From positions 1 to 35,547 of the forward strand of contig JABSPL010000004.1 of the NCBI GenBank assembly GCA_013215105.1: a stretch of DNA of 35,547 nt. The letters are read 5' to 3'. Below the pieces are notes generated by a model, which had not been told where the DNA came from, ran no database searches, and was given only the letters and a program-made list of their open reading frames with translations. Source of the stretch: Flavobacteriaceae bacterium. GTDB taxonomy: Bacteria > Bacteroidota > Bacteroidia > Flavobacteriales > Flavobacteriaceae. Position 1 is the first letter of the stretch. Each line of letters starts with the position of its first letter. The translations under genes and the position numbers were made by a program. Below, piece by piece: positions 1 through 8,518 of this stretch.

Positions 1-1790
1 AAATGATTCTCCCTGCAGCCGTAGGTATAGTTAGTGATGTTTTAAGTGTAAAAAGTGCGACGTCGACTGAAGCTACTTTAGAGTGGAAAGCACCTAGTGG
101 TGGTGGTAGTTTAATTAAATCTGGGACTAATTATGTAACTAATTCAAGTTTTACAGGAGATACTGATAATATTATTATTGGTGCAACAGCATCTCTTATG
201 GGGGCTTCTGCAAGTAAGAATATTGCACTAGGTCTGTATGCTCTTAATGCAAGTGTTTCAGGTAAAGAGAATACAGCAATAGGATACGCGGCTCTTATGA
301 GTGCAACAGGAAATAATAATATAGGAATAGGACTTAATTCAGGAAGTAGTATTAGTAGCGGGTCAAGTAATATAACTATAGGTCATTCTGCTCAAGTTCC
401 AAAGGCTTATTCTAGTAATCAACTTAGTATAGCTAATTTCATTTATGGAAAAGGAATGAATGTTTTGAGTACAGGTAAAATAGGGATAGGAGTCAGTGAA
501 CCTACAGAAACTTTGACTGTAGGAGGGAATACTATGATATATGGTGATCTGACATTGATAGATGATACAAGTAATGAGCTAACAATAAAAACTCCAGCAA
601 CTCTAACGTCTTATAGTTTGACCTTTCCAGCAGCCATAGGTTTAGCTAATGATGTTTTAAGTATAAAAGCTGTGTCTTTTGGAGATGCTATTTTAGAGTG
701 GAAAGCACCAAGTGGTGGTAGTAACCCTGTTGTAGCAGGTACTTTAACATTAGGAGAAGATGGAAGTTCCGACTTGGGTACTATAGTACTCCATGATAGT
801 GATAATTTTACAGATAATACTCTGACAATAAAAGCTCCAGCAAACTTAACAAGTAATTTGGTTTATACAATGCCAGATAATAATGGATTAGTCAGTCAGT
901 ATTTGACAACTAACGGGGCTGGTGTTATGAGTTGGACTACTGGAGGAGGTTCTTTAAAACAAAGTGTAAATTATTCCTTTTACACTAATGCAAATTACAC
1001 AGGTAAAGCTGGAGGTAATAATGTTTCCATAGGTAATGGATCTTTTCAAAGTTTTAATTCAGGAGACAATAATGTAGCAATAGGAGCGCAAACTTTAAAT
1101 GCAACTACTAGTTCTATAGGAAATACAGCTGTAGGTTATGAAGCTTTAAAAGTCGTATCAGGAAACTACAATACCTCTTTAGGACATGGTAGTGGAAATG
1201 CAATTACATCTGGAATTAAAAACATAACTATAGGGTACTTTGCGCAAGTAGCTAGTCCAACGGGAAGTAGCCAATTGAGTATAGGTAATTTGATATATGG
1301 TACAGGGCTTGATGGCACAGGGCCATCGATAAGTGCTGGTAATATAGGAATAGGACTTAAAGCTCCTAGGGAAAGGCTAGAGGTAGATGGCAATATTATA
1401 GCTACGGGTTTCCTTTATTCATTAGCGCCAGGATTCAAGACTTCCTATCCAGACTATGTTTTTGAAAAGTATTATGATAAAAAATCGGTTTTAAAACCTT
1501 CTTATACCATGATGTCCTTGGAAGATATTGAGACGTTTACCAAAAAAAACAGACATTTACCAGGAGTTCCTTCAATAAAAGAAGTAGAAGAAAACGATGG
1601 TCTGATAGCGCTAAATAGATTTACTCTTATGAATTTAGAAAAAGTAGAAGAGTTGTTTTTACATACTATAGAGCAACAAAAACAATTAGAGGCTAAAGAA
1701 GATAAAATAGAAAAATTAGAACAACAAAACAAAGCCCAAGACGATTTATTGCAAGAGTTACTTAAAAGAATAGAGAAATTAGAAAAATAA
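1..1790 (+). CDS. Fibre-like surface protein with beta-roll (YadA-head-like) repeats and C-terminal coiled coil, 5' truncated
   Basis: The gene is cut by the left edge. The first ATG (position 3) is internal, because the residues after it (ILPAAVG...DVLS...LEWKAPSGG) recur near residues 207-240 with LTF in place of MIL. The 595 visible residues alternate two modules: a linker of about 60 residues with LTIK.PA.LTS and W.APSGG motifs, and two longer blocks (about 38-175 and 319-465) rich in NxAIG/NITIG steps typical of left-handed beta-roll heads of trimeric adhesins and phage-tail-like fibres. Each block ends in an IGIG...P.E.L.V.GN motif. The C-terminus has the MSLEDIE...NRHLPGVPS region common in Bacteroidota tail-fibre-like proteins, then a Lys/Glu/Gln coiled coil (about 555-595). 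No T9SS sorting domain is present. It lies 6 nt before the next gene. A trimeric surface fibre is inference; the signal peptide, if any, is outside the window. Confidence 0.8.
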   Translation, partial: MILPAAVGIVSDVLSVKSATSTEATLEWKAPSGGGSLIKSGTNYVTNSSFTGDTDNIIIGATASLMGASASKNIALGLYALNASVSGKENTAIGYAALMSATGNNNIGIGLNSGSSISSGSSNITIGHSAQVPKAYSSNQLSIANFIYGKGMNVLSTGKIGIGVSEPTETLTVGGNTMIYGDLTLIDDTSNELTIKTPATLTSYSLTFPAAIGLANDVLSIKAVSFGDAILEWKAPSGGSNPVVAGTLTLGEDGSSDLGTIVLHDSDNFTDNTLTIKAPANLTSNLVYTMPDNNGLVSQYLTTNGAGVMSWTTGGGSLKQSVNYSFYTNANYTGKAGGNNVSIGNGSFQSFNSGDNNVAIGAQTLNATTSSIGNTAVGYEALKVVSGNYNTSLGHGSGNAITSGIKNITIGYFAQVASPTGSSQLSIGNLIYGTGLDGTGPSISAGNIGIGLKAPRERLEVDGNIIATGFLYSLAPGFKTSYPDYVFEKYYDKKSVLKPSYTMMSLEDIETFTKKNRHLPGVPSIKEVEENDGLIALNRFTLMNLEKVEELFLHTIEQQKQLEAKEDKIEKLEQQNKAQDDLLQELLKRIEKLEK

Positions 1791-1796
1791 AATATT

Positions 1797-3026
1797 ATGA
1801 AAAAGGCTATAATTATATTTTTGATTTTTATTAGTTGGGCGGTTGTCTCTCAGACTAGTAATATAGGGGAATTGACTATTGTAGAGGGTACTGTGCTTAG
1901 TATAGTTGACGAGTTCGACAACAAAGACACTGGCGATATAGTTAACAATGGAGATGTTTATCTGTACAGTAGTCTTATAAACGATGGTATGTTTAGGTAT
2001 TCAAAGAACAATGGTAATATAACTAGGTTCTTAGGAGATGTAAAACAAGAAATACAAGGCGGAGGTTCCTTAGAGTTTTACGATCTATTATTAGATAATT
2101 CATCGTCTTATCCTGCTTTTGAGTTAAGAACAAGTATGAGTATTTTTAACAAATTGTATTTGGAGCAAGGTATATTGCAGAGTAGAGATCTGGGAGGTTC
2201 GGTGTTGTTTCAGGATGATGCAAACCATGAACAGGCGTCTAGTAGTAGTTATATAGATGGATTAGTTTCAAAGAAGGGTAATACTGAATTTGAATTTCCG
2301 GTAGGATCGGGAGAACATTATAGGTCTGTCAAAATATCGTCACCTAGTTTGGTGAGCGATGTTTTTTCGGTGGTTTATCATCAGGAAAACAGTAACGATA
2401 ATGGCTACAGTCATTCTTCGGTATCGTCTAGTGATATATTATTTATAGATAATACCGAATATTGGGAGATAAACAGAGAGGAAGGCAATTCGGAAATAGA
2501 ACTTACATTAAGTATAAACTCAGGTTCTAGTTCAGAGGCTTTGGTCGATGCTTTATCGGGGTCGGTACATATAGTTGGTTGGAGTTCTGCTGATAGTGAA
2601 TGGAAAGATTTGGGAGCTAATATAGGCCTAAACGATGATGATCTGATAACTAAAGAGTCAACTTTGGGTTTTAGTATTTTTGCTTTGGCACTTATGAAAA
2701 CAGAGGAAGTTCCTTTGGATGGTATAGTTATCTATAATGCTATTACTCCTAACGGGGATGGTAAGAACGATTTTTTCTTAATAGAGGGATTAGAAAATTA
2801 TATTGATAATACTTTAAAGGTGTTTAACAGGTGGGGTGTTACTGTTTATGAAGAAGGTAATTATGGGGAGGAAGGTAAGGTTTTTAGAGGTAAATCGGGT
2901 GGTAGAGCGACTATAGGAGGAGGTAATTTGCCTAGAGGTGTTTATTTTTATATGTTGAAGTGTAAAAGTAAAGCTACAGGTAAATATATTGAAAATAAAA
3001 CAGGTGATTTGTATATTAATAATTAA
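1797..3026 (+). CDS. Secreted protein with T9SS type B (gliding motility-associated) C-terminal sorting domain
   Basis: This 409-residue protein starts with a signal peptide (MKKAIIIFLIFISWAVVSQT) and ends with a type B sorting domain at about residues 311-409. That domain shows the hallmarks NAITPNGDGKND, a KVFNRWG strand and LPRGVYFYML. Such domains direct proteins through the type IX secretion system and need a PorP/SprF-family partner, which is the next gene. The middle (about 25-300) is rich in Ser, Asp and Asn and looks all-beta, with phrases such as FEFPVGSGEHYRSVKIS that recur in Bacteroidota surface proteins; I cannot assign a function to it. Since the upstream fibre protein has no sorting domain of its own, this protein may be its exported partner or anchor, which is inference. 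Secretion type is confident, role is not. Confidence 0.88.
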   Translation: MKKAIIIFLIFISWAVVSQTSNIGELTIVEGTVLSIVDEFDNKDTGDIVNNGDVYLYSSLINDGMFRYSKNNGNITRFLGDVKQEIQGGGSLEFYDLLLDNSSSYPAFELRTSMSIFNKLYLEQGILQSRDLGGSVLFQDDANHEQASSSSYIDGLVSKKGNTEFEFPVGSGEHYRSVKISSPSLVSDVFSVVYHQENSNDNGYSHSSVSSSDILFIDNTEYWEINREEGNSEIELTLSINSGSSSEALVDALSGSVHIVGWSSADSEWKDLGANIGLNDDDLITKESTLGFSIFALALMKTEEVPLDGIVIYNAITPNGDGKNDFFLIEGLENYIDNTLKVFNRWGVTVYEEGNYGEEGKVFRGKSGGRATIGGGNLPRGVYFYMLKCKSKATGKYIENKTGDLYINN

Positions 3027-3039
3027 AAAAGCTTTGAAA

Positions 3040-3939
3040 ATGAAATATTTAAAATTGACAATATTTTTGTTTAGTTGTGGTGCTTTTTCACAGCAAGACG
3101 CACAATATACCCAGTATATGTACAATACTATTATTGTAAATCCGGCTTATGCAGGTAGCTCGGGTATGGCTAGTTTTAATGCTATTTATAGGACTCAGTG
3201 GTTGGGTTTAGAAGGAGCTCCCGTCACTCAGACTTTTTCGATAAGCAGTCCTTTTGGTAGTAAAATAGGGATAGGTTTGTCAGGTACTAACGATATAATA
3301 GGGCCATCGAAACAAACGACTTTTTTGGCAGATTTTGCTTATAAGCTAAAATTAAATAATAAGGGTTTGTATCTTTCTATGGGGGTAAAAGCAGGTGTTG
3401 ATATGTTGAAGGTGGATTATACTGAAATTAAGATAAAAGATACAAACGACGAATATTTGCAAGAAAACATGAATAAAGTGTCTCCTAAGGTAGGTATAGG
3501 GCTTTATTTATATAGTAAAAAATGGTATATGGGAGCTTCTGCTCCTAGTATTATTAGTACTAATTTTTATTCAGGAGAAAACGTCTCTATAAAAACGGCT
3601 AAGTTACATATGTATTTTATAGGAGGTTATGTTTTTGATATAGATAGAGAATTTAAATTAAAACCAACTTCTTTGATCAAATATGTACAAGGTTCACCCT
3701 TGTCAATAGATTTGTCTTTGAATATGATGATAGGTAATAAATTGATATTAGGAGCTTCTTATCGTTTTAGTGATTCTATAAGCTTATTGACTAGTATTAT
3801 GGCTACGGATAATTTGACTATAGGTTATGCTTATGACACTAAGGGTGTCTCTATTGATAATTCAGGTTCACACGAGCTTTTTTTAAGGCTTGATATGTCT
3901 AACAGGGTAAGAGGTAAGATATCTCCCCGATTTTTTTAA
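3040..3939 (+). CDS. PorP/SprF family type IX secretion outer membrane protein
   Basis: This 299-residue protein starts at the ATG at 3040, giving a clear signal peptide (MKYLKLTIFLFSCGAFSQQ). A longer reading from 2989 would run through the end of the upstream gene and bury the signal peptide. The mature N-terminus has the family signature AQYTQYMYN..IVNPAYAGS followed by FNAIYRTQWLGLEGAP and SPFGSKIGIGLSG, then alternating strands consistent with an outer membrane beta-barrel. PorP/SprF proteins attach to the T9SS and are needed for secretion or surface attachment of type B substrates, and the preceding gene encodes exactly such a substrate. Length is normal for the family. It sits between its likely substrate and an OmpA-family protein, a common order in Flavobacteria. 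Confidence 0.95.
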   Translation: MKYLKLTIFLFSCGAFSQQDAQYTQYMYNTIIVNPAYAGSSGMASFNAIYRTQWLGLEGAPVTQTFSISSPFGSKIGIGLSGTNDIIGPSKQTTFLADFAYKLKLNNKGLYLSMGVKAGVDMLKVDYTEIKIKDTNDEYLQENMNKVSPKVGIGLYLYSKKWYMGASAPSIISTNFYSGENVSIKTAKLHMYFIGGYVFDIDREFKLKPTSLIKYVQGSPLSIDLSLNMMIGNKLILGASYRFSDSISLLTSIMATDNLTIGYAYDTKGVSIDNSGSHELFLRLDMSNRVRGKISPRFF

Positions 3940-3951
3940 AAATGTAATGTT

Positions 3952-6039
3952 ATGAAAAAAATATTTGTATTGCTTATGCTGATTGTAAGCGTTAATGTTC
4001 TTGTATCACAAGATAGAAATTTTAAAAAAGGAAATAAGATGTACAATCTTTATTCTTATCAGGAAGCTGCTGATTCTTACCTCAAAGTATTTAGTTCGGG
4101 ATATAGTTCTGATGAGTTATTTGAGAAACTTGGTAATTCGTATTATTATATAGGAGACTATAAAGAAGCATTAAAATGGTACGATAAATTATATGCTTTA
4201 ACCAAGGATAAAATGAAAAGAGAGTGTGTTATGAAGTATTCACAGTCATTTAAAGCTATGGGGTATAATAAGAAAGCAGGTGAGTTTTATGATATTTATT
4301 TGGAACTTCTAAAAAAAAGCAAGAATTTAAATAAATATAATTATATAGACTATTACAAAGAAACTGTGAATTTGAAAAAAGGTAGGTATTTAGAATCAGA
4401 AACAGATGTAAACTCTGAATTTTCGGAATATGGTGCTTTTTATAAAGATAGCACGTTTTACTTCACCTCAAACAGGCCAGGGTTTAAGATGAATGAAAAA
4501 ATTGACGCCTGGAGTGATAAACCTTTTTTTAAAATGTATAGTGTTAGTTATGATTTTGAAAATAAGTCTTTTGGAAAGTCTAAGCTGGTAGAAGTAGGAT
4601 CTGACACTAATTTTCATGAATCTAGTCTTGTAATTACCAAAGATGGTAATACTATGTATTTTACTCGTTCAGAGGATGGAAATGAATTGAATTCGTTAGG
4701 TGATCTGAAAATATATAGATCTATAAAGGAAAATGATATTTGGTCTAATACAGAAATATTATCTTTTAACAGAGAAGGATATTCTAGTGCTCACCCTGTT
4801 TTGAGCTCAGATGAGAAAACTATGTATTTTGCTTCTAATATGCCAGGTTCATTGGGTGACTCAGATATATTTTCAGTTTCTATAAAAGATGGAGTTTTTA
4901 ATGAGCCTATAAATATGGGAAATAAAATAAATACAGAAGGTAGGGAGTCTTTTCCTTTTCTGACCAAAGAAGATGAATTGTACTTTTCTTCTGATGGACA
5001 CATAGGTTTAGGAGGGTACGATGTATATTATGTCGATCTAAATGATTTTGATATGCAAATTTTTAATATAGGAGAGCCTATTAATAGTGCTAATGATGAT
5101 TTTTCGTTTTATGTAAATGAAAAAGGATTAGGTTTTTTTACAAATAATAAAGAAGGTGACGATAATATATATATGTTTAAAGAGAAAGAACCTATGAAGG
5201 AATTTTTGAAAGCAAATATTGATATTTATGTAAAAGATTATGAAACAAGGGTCTTGGTAGATAGTACATCGGTAACTATATCGACCATGCATGGTGTTTT
5301 GGTAGAGACTAGTGATAGGATAAAAGGAGGTGAAAAATACACGTCATTTCTTAGGAAATATAAAAAATATCTCATAAAAGTAGAGAGGAAAGGTTTCGTA
5401 ACTGTAGATAGTTTAGTGACCTTAGATGAAAAAAAAGATTCTAATATCTATATTATGATGAAAAAAAATAAAAGTGATTTTAAACTTAATATGATTGGTT
5501 TGTCAAAAATGAAAGTTAAAGTAGAGGAAGTATTGATAAGAAAGTCTAATGATCTAAGTTTATCTCCGGAAAAAGAAATAGTTAAACCTATTGCTGTTGT
5601 AACAGATAGTTTGGCTGTTCATAGTACAGAGATAAAAATATCACCAGAGGTCAAGCCGGTAGTTATTGTAGAAAAGAAGGTGAATTATGAATTTGATAAT
5701 ATTTATTTTAATTTCAATAGTTATTATATTAAAAACAAATACGGTAAAGAGTTGGATGATATATCGGCATTATTGATTAAAGGAGATAAAAAAATAGAGA
5801 TTATAGCTTATACGGACGAAAGAGGTACTAGTGACTATAATATGAAGTTGAGTGTAAAGAGGGCTAAAGAGGTAGTTGAGCTTCTTATATCAAGAGGGAT
5901 TAGTGAAGATAATATAATATATAAAGGTAAAGGTGAAGATATGGGGATTACAGAAGATTGTAAGGAGGATAAAGAATGTTTAGAAAAAAAATATAGATAT
6001 AATAGAAGGGTGGAATTTTTAATTTATGATAAAAAATAG
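3952..6039 (+). CDS. TPR / beta-propeller / OmpA-domain outer membrane-associated protein (PorE-like architecture)
   Basis: The 695-residue product has a signal peptide (MKKIFVLLMLIVSVNVLVSQ), TPR-like helices (about 20-130, e.g. LGNSYYYIGDYKEALKWYDK), WD40/PD40-like blades (about 150-400, with repeats like SSDEKTMYFASNMPGSLGDSD), a small carboxypeptidase-regulatory-like beta domain (about 420-505) and a C-terminal OmpA domain (about 580-695). The OmpA domain holds the peptidoglycan-binding signature TDERGTSDYNMKLSVKRAKEV and ends NRRVEF. The same order of domains occurs in PorE, which ties the T9SS to peptidoglycan, and in many OmpA proteins paired with PorP/SprF genes. It starts 12 nt after the PorP/SprF gene and ends the operon before a strong hairpin. 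Anchoring this operon's secretion or fibre complex to the wall is the likely role. It is probably a paralogue for this locus and not necessarily PorE itself. Confidence 0.9.
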   Translation: MKKIFVLLMLIVSVNVLVSQDRNFKKGNKMYNLYSYQEAADSYLKVFSSGYSSDELFEKLGNSYYYIGDYKEALKWYDKLYALTKDKMKRECVMKYSQSFKAMGYNKKAGEFYDIYLELLKKSKNLNKYNYIDYYKETVNLKKGRYLESETDVNSEFSEYGAFYKDSTFYFTSNRPGFKMNEKIDAWSDKPFFKMYSVSYDFENKSFGKSKLVEVGSDTNFHESSLVITKDGNTMYFTRSEDGNELNSLGDLKIYRSIKENDIWSNTEILSFNREGYSSAHPVLSSDEKTMYFASNMPGSLGDSDIFSVSIKDGVFNEPINMGNKINTEGRESFPFLTKEDELYFSSDGHIGLGGYDVYYVDLNDFDMQIFNIGEPINSANDDFSFYVNEKGLGFFTNNKEGDDNIYMFKEKEPMKEFLKANIDIYVKDYETRVLVDSTSVTISTMHGVLVETSDRIKGGEKYTSFLRKYKKYLIKVERKGFVTVDSLVTLDEKKDSNIYIMMKKNKSDFKLNMIGLSKMKVKVEEVLIRKSNDLSLSPEKEIVKPIAVVTDSLAVHSTEIKISPEVKPVVIVEKKVNYEFDNIYFNFNSYYIKNKYGKELDDISALLIKGDKKIEIIAYTDERGTSDYNMKLSVKRAKEVVELLISRGISEDNIIYKGKGEDMGITEDCKEDKECLEKKYRYNRRVEFLIYDKK

Positions 6040-6052
6040 TAAAAAAACATTT

Positions 6053-6097
6053 CTATAAAACAAAAAAGCCTCATATAGAGGCTTTTTTGTTTTATAG
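6053..6097 (+). terminator. Perfect 20-bp hairpin terminator after the fibre/T9SS operon
   Basis: Arms at 6053-6072 and 6078-6097 are perfect reverse complements around the loop ATATA. The core is AAGCCTC/GAGGCTT, flanked by an A-tract on the left arm and a T-tract on the right arm. It lies 13 nt after the OmpA-protein stop codon and works as an intrinsic terminator for the operon. Confidence 0.93.
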
Positions 6098-6180
6098 AAG
6101 TAAAGTAAACTAATATGTTTTGTTAAAACTTAAATATTAGTTGGAAACATCTTTTAATAAATGATAAATAAATGTACTTT

Positions 6181-6188
6181 TACCTTTG
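6181..6188 (+). promoter_or_regulatory. Promoter -7 element TACCTTTG for parA
   Basis: TACCTTTG matches the Bacteroidota -7 consensus TAnnTTTG exactly. It lies 21 nt before the parA ATG, giving a leader of about 15 nt. I see no TTG -33 element at the usual 17-23 nt upstream spacing. Confidence 0.7.
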
Positions 6189-6209
6189 TAAAAAAAAACT
6201 CTAAAACAT

Positions 6210-7007
6210 ATGGGAATAATAATAGCAATAGCAAATCAGAAGGGAGGAGTAGGTAAAACTACTACATCTATAAACTTGGCAGCTTCTTTGGGAGTGTTAG
6301 ATAAAAAAGTTTTATTGATAGATGCCGATCCTCAAGCTAACAGTTCGTCAGGTTTTGGTATTGCGACACGTTCTCATAACGACGATGCTGATAGCGATTT
6401 AAAATTGGCAGAATACAGTACTTACGAAGTGTTAGAGCAAACTATAGATATAAGAAAAGCAATAGTTTCTACAGGTGAAGTAAATGTAGATTTGGTTCCA
6501 TCGCATATAGACTTAGTAGGGGTCGAAATAGAATTGGTTGACAAAGAAGAACGAGAATATCACCTTAAAAAGGCAGTAGACACTATAAAAGATGATTATG
6601 ATTATATACTTATAGACTGTGCACCGTCTTTGGGACTTATCACTTTGAACTCTTTGACGGCTGCCGATACGGTACTTATTCCTATACAATGTGAGTATTT
6701 TGCATTAGAAGGTTTGGGTAAACTGTTAACTACGATACAAACTGTTCAGAAAGGGACAAATGTAGACTTAAATATAGAAGGGCTTTTGCTTACTATGTAC
6801 GATGCAAGACTTAAATTGTCGAACCAAGTTGTGGAACAAGTGCAAGAGCATTTCAAAGAAATGGTTTTCTCGACAATAATAAAAAGGAATATCCGTTTGG
6901 GAGAATCTCCTAGTTATGGAGAAAGTATAATCAAATATGACTCTACATCTAAGGGAGCAAATGATTATTTGGCACTGGCAAAAGAATTGATAGAAAAAAA
7001 TAAATAA
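6210..7007 (+). CDS. parA: Chromosome partitioning ATPase ParA (Soj)
   Basis: This 265-residue cytoplasmic ATPase drives segregation of newly replicated origins with ParB. It has the deviant Walker A motif KGGVGKTTT (residues 11-19), the LLIDADPQANSS segment around residue 38, and Walker B in DYILIDCAPSLG. There is no N-terminal DNA-binding extension, so it is the short chromosomal Soj type. A TAnnTTTG promoter element sits 21 nt upstream, so the gene probably heads a unit with parB (12 nt downstream), the DUF5683 gene, dapB and lepB. Isoleucine is almost always ATA here (about 21 of 26 by my count). A parS site was not found in the window. Confidence 0.97.
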   Translation: MGIIIAIANQKGGVGKTTTSINLAASLGVLDKKVLLIDADPQANSSSGFGIATRSHNDDADSDLKLAEYSTYEVLEQTIDIRKAIVSTGEVNVDLVPSHIDLVGVEIELVDKEEREYHLKKAVDTIKDDYDYILIDCAPSLGLITLNSLTAADTVLIPIQCEYFALEGLGKLLTTIQTVQKGTNVDLNIEGLLLTMYDARLKLSNQVVEQVQEHFKEMVFSTIIKRNIRLGESPSYGESIIKYDSTSKGANDYLALAKELIEKNK

Positions 7008-7019
7008 TATAGCTGTAGT

Positions 7020-7931
7020 ATGGCAAAAGCAACAAGAAAACAAGCTTTAGGAAGGGGACTTTCGGCTTTGTTGAAAGACAGTAGTAGTTCAATAAACTCT
7101 ATAAGAGATAAAGGAGCGGAAAAGCTTGTAGGTAGTATATTGGAAATAGAACTAGCTAATATAGAAATGAATCCTTTTCAGCCAAGAACTAAGTTTGGTG
7201 AGGAAGAACTTCAGGAATTAGCTGATTCTATAAAGCAATTAGGAGTAATACAACCTATAACTGTAAGAAAACTAGAAGGTAATAAGTTTCAGTTAGTGTC
7301 GGGGGAACGTAGGTGTAGAGCCTCTAAACTAGCAGGCCTTACGGCAGTTCCTGCTTATATAAGACTAGCTAACGACCAAGAAATGCTAGAAATGGCTTTG
7401 GTCGAAAATATACAACGTAAAGATTTAGACCCTATAGAGGTAGCTATGTCGTACCAAAGGCTTATAGACGAAATAAACCTAACTCAAGAACAAATGAGTT
7501 TAAGAGTTGGTAAAAAACGTTCTACGGTTACTAATTATCTTAGATTATTGAAATTAGACCCTATAATCCAAACAGGGATGAGGGATAGTTTTATATCTAT
7601 GGGACATGGTAGAGCTCTTATAAATATAGACGATTTGGAAGTTCAGATGTCTATTTACCAGAAAATTCTGTCAGAAAAGCTATCGGTAAGGCAAACTGAA
7701 GAAATAGTCAAAGGTTATAAAGAAAATGGTTTTTTAGATTCTCCAAAAGTATTAAAAACCAAAGATCTTGCTCCAGAATATGTAAATGAAGGAATAAACA
7801 AGTTTGGAGACTTTTTTGGGTCAAATATAAGCGTAAATGTAAATTCTAAAGGAAAGGGGAAAATAAGTATAGCGTTCAATTCGGAACAAGACTTCGAAAG
7901 AATAAAAAAACTATTAGAAAAAAGTGAATAG
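7020..7931 (+). CDS. parB: Chromosome partitioning protein ParB (Spo0J)
   Basis: The 303-residue protein is the centromere-binding CTPase partner of ParA. The N-terminal LGRGLSALL stretch is the typical ParA-interacting tail. The CTP-binding ParB domain follows, with NPFQPR (51-56), GERRCR (95-100) and ENIQR (129-133). A helix-turn-helix region for parS recognition (about 145-180, LTQEQMSLRVGKKRSTVTNYLRLL) and a C-terminal dimerisation region complete it. It follows parA by 12 nt and its last 8 nt overlap the start of the DUF5683 gene, consistent with translational coupling. Confidence 0.97.
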   Translation: MAKATRKQALGRGLSALLKDSSSSINSIRDKGAEKLVGSILEIELANIEMNPFQPRTKFGEEELQELADSIKQLGVIQPITVRKLEGNKFQLVSGERRCRASKLAGLTAVPAYIRLANDQEMLEMALVENIQRKDLDPIEVAMSYQRLIDEINLTQEQMSLRVGKKRSTVTNYLRLLKLDPIIQTGMRDSFISMGHGRALINIDDLEVQMSIYQKILSEKLSVRQTEEIVKGYKENGFLDSPKVLKTKDLAPEYVNEGINKFGDFFGSNISVNVNSKGKGKISIAFNSEQDFERIKKLLEKSE

Positions 7932-8511
7932 ATACCACATAATTATATTTGTATTGGCTTGTAACTTGGGTCTTTCTCAGGTTACAGAGTCGGTCAAAGA
8001 TAGTATATCAGAAAGAACACAAGCAATAGAGATGGCATTGTCTCCGGCTAGAGCTGGTTTTTACTCGACTATATTGCCCGGTTTAGGTCAGGCTAAAAAT
8101 AAACAATATTGGAAGTTGCCTATAATTTATGGTACTCTTACTACTAGTACTCTTTATTATTTTTATAGTAAAGATAAATATGACAGATATAGAACGGCAT
8201 TTAAATTAAGGAAGTCAGGGAGAGTAGATGAGTTTTCTGAAGAATATGGAGGAGATGTAATACTCTCGGACGACTCTTTGGTGAAAGCACAGAAACGATA
8301 CAAAAAAGATAAAGATTTGTCGCTATTTATAAGTATAGGTTTGTATCTGATGCAAATATTAGACGCTAGTATAGGTGCTCATTTGTCAACTTTTGAGATA
8401 GAAGAAAACTTATTGATAGAACCTAAGGTAGGTTATAATAGTGATGGTTATAACTTTGATATGAACGATAATAACGAGTATTTGGGCTTGAGTTTGGTCT
8501 TTAAATTTTGA
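7924..8511 (+). CDS. DUF5683 domain protein, exported or envelope-associated, function unknown
   Basis: This 195-residue protein starts at a GTG inside the end of parB (8-nt overlap). That start is supported because it gives a signal peptide (MNRYHIIIFVLACNLGLSQ). The DUF5683 signature follows: SPARAGFYSTILPGLGQ, then KQYWKLPIIYG and a hydrophobic helix, then KDKYDRYRTAFKLRKSGR. A second hydrophobic stretch lies near residues 135-155 (LSLFISIGLYLMQILDASIG). The family is found in Bacteroidota between parB and dapB, but its biochemical role is unknown to me. Two membrane helices around a charged loop suggest an inner membrane protein; an outer membrane location cannot be ruled out. Confidence 0.85.
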   Translation: MNRYHIIIFVLACNLGLSQVTESVKDSISERTQAIEMALSPARAGFYSTILPGLGQAKNKQYWKLPIIYGTLTTSTLYYFYSKDKYDRYRTAFKLRKSGRVDEFSEEYGGDVILSDDSLVKAQKRYKKDKDLSLFISIGLYLMQILDASIGAHLSTFEIEENLLIEPKVGYNSDGYNFDMNDNNEYLGLSLVFKF

Positions 8512-8518
8512 TATAACT

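Noticed and set aside
1-1790. Prophage tail fibre origin for the first gene
   Set aside because: No phage structural, lysis or integrase genes are nearby, and the neighbours are T9SS surface genes.
2989-3039. Longer N-terminus for the PorP/SprF protein
   Set aside because: It overlaps the upstream gene's end and would put 17 residues before a clear signal peptide.
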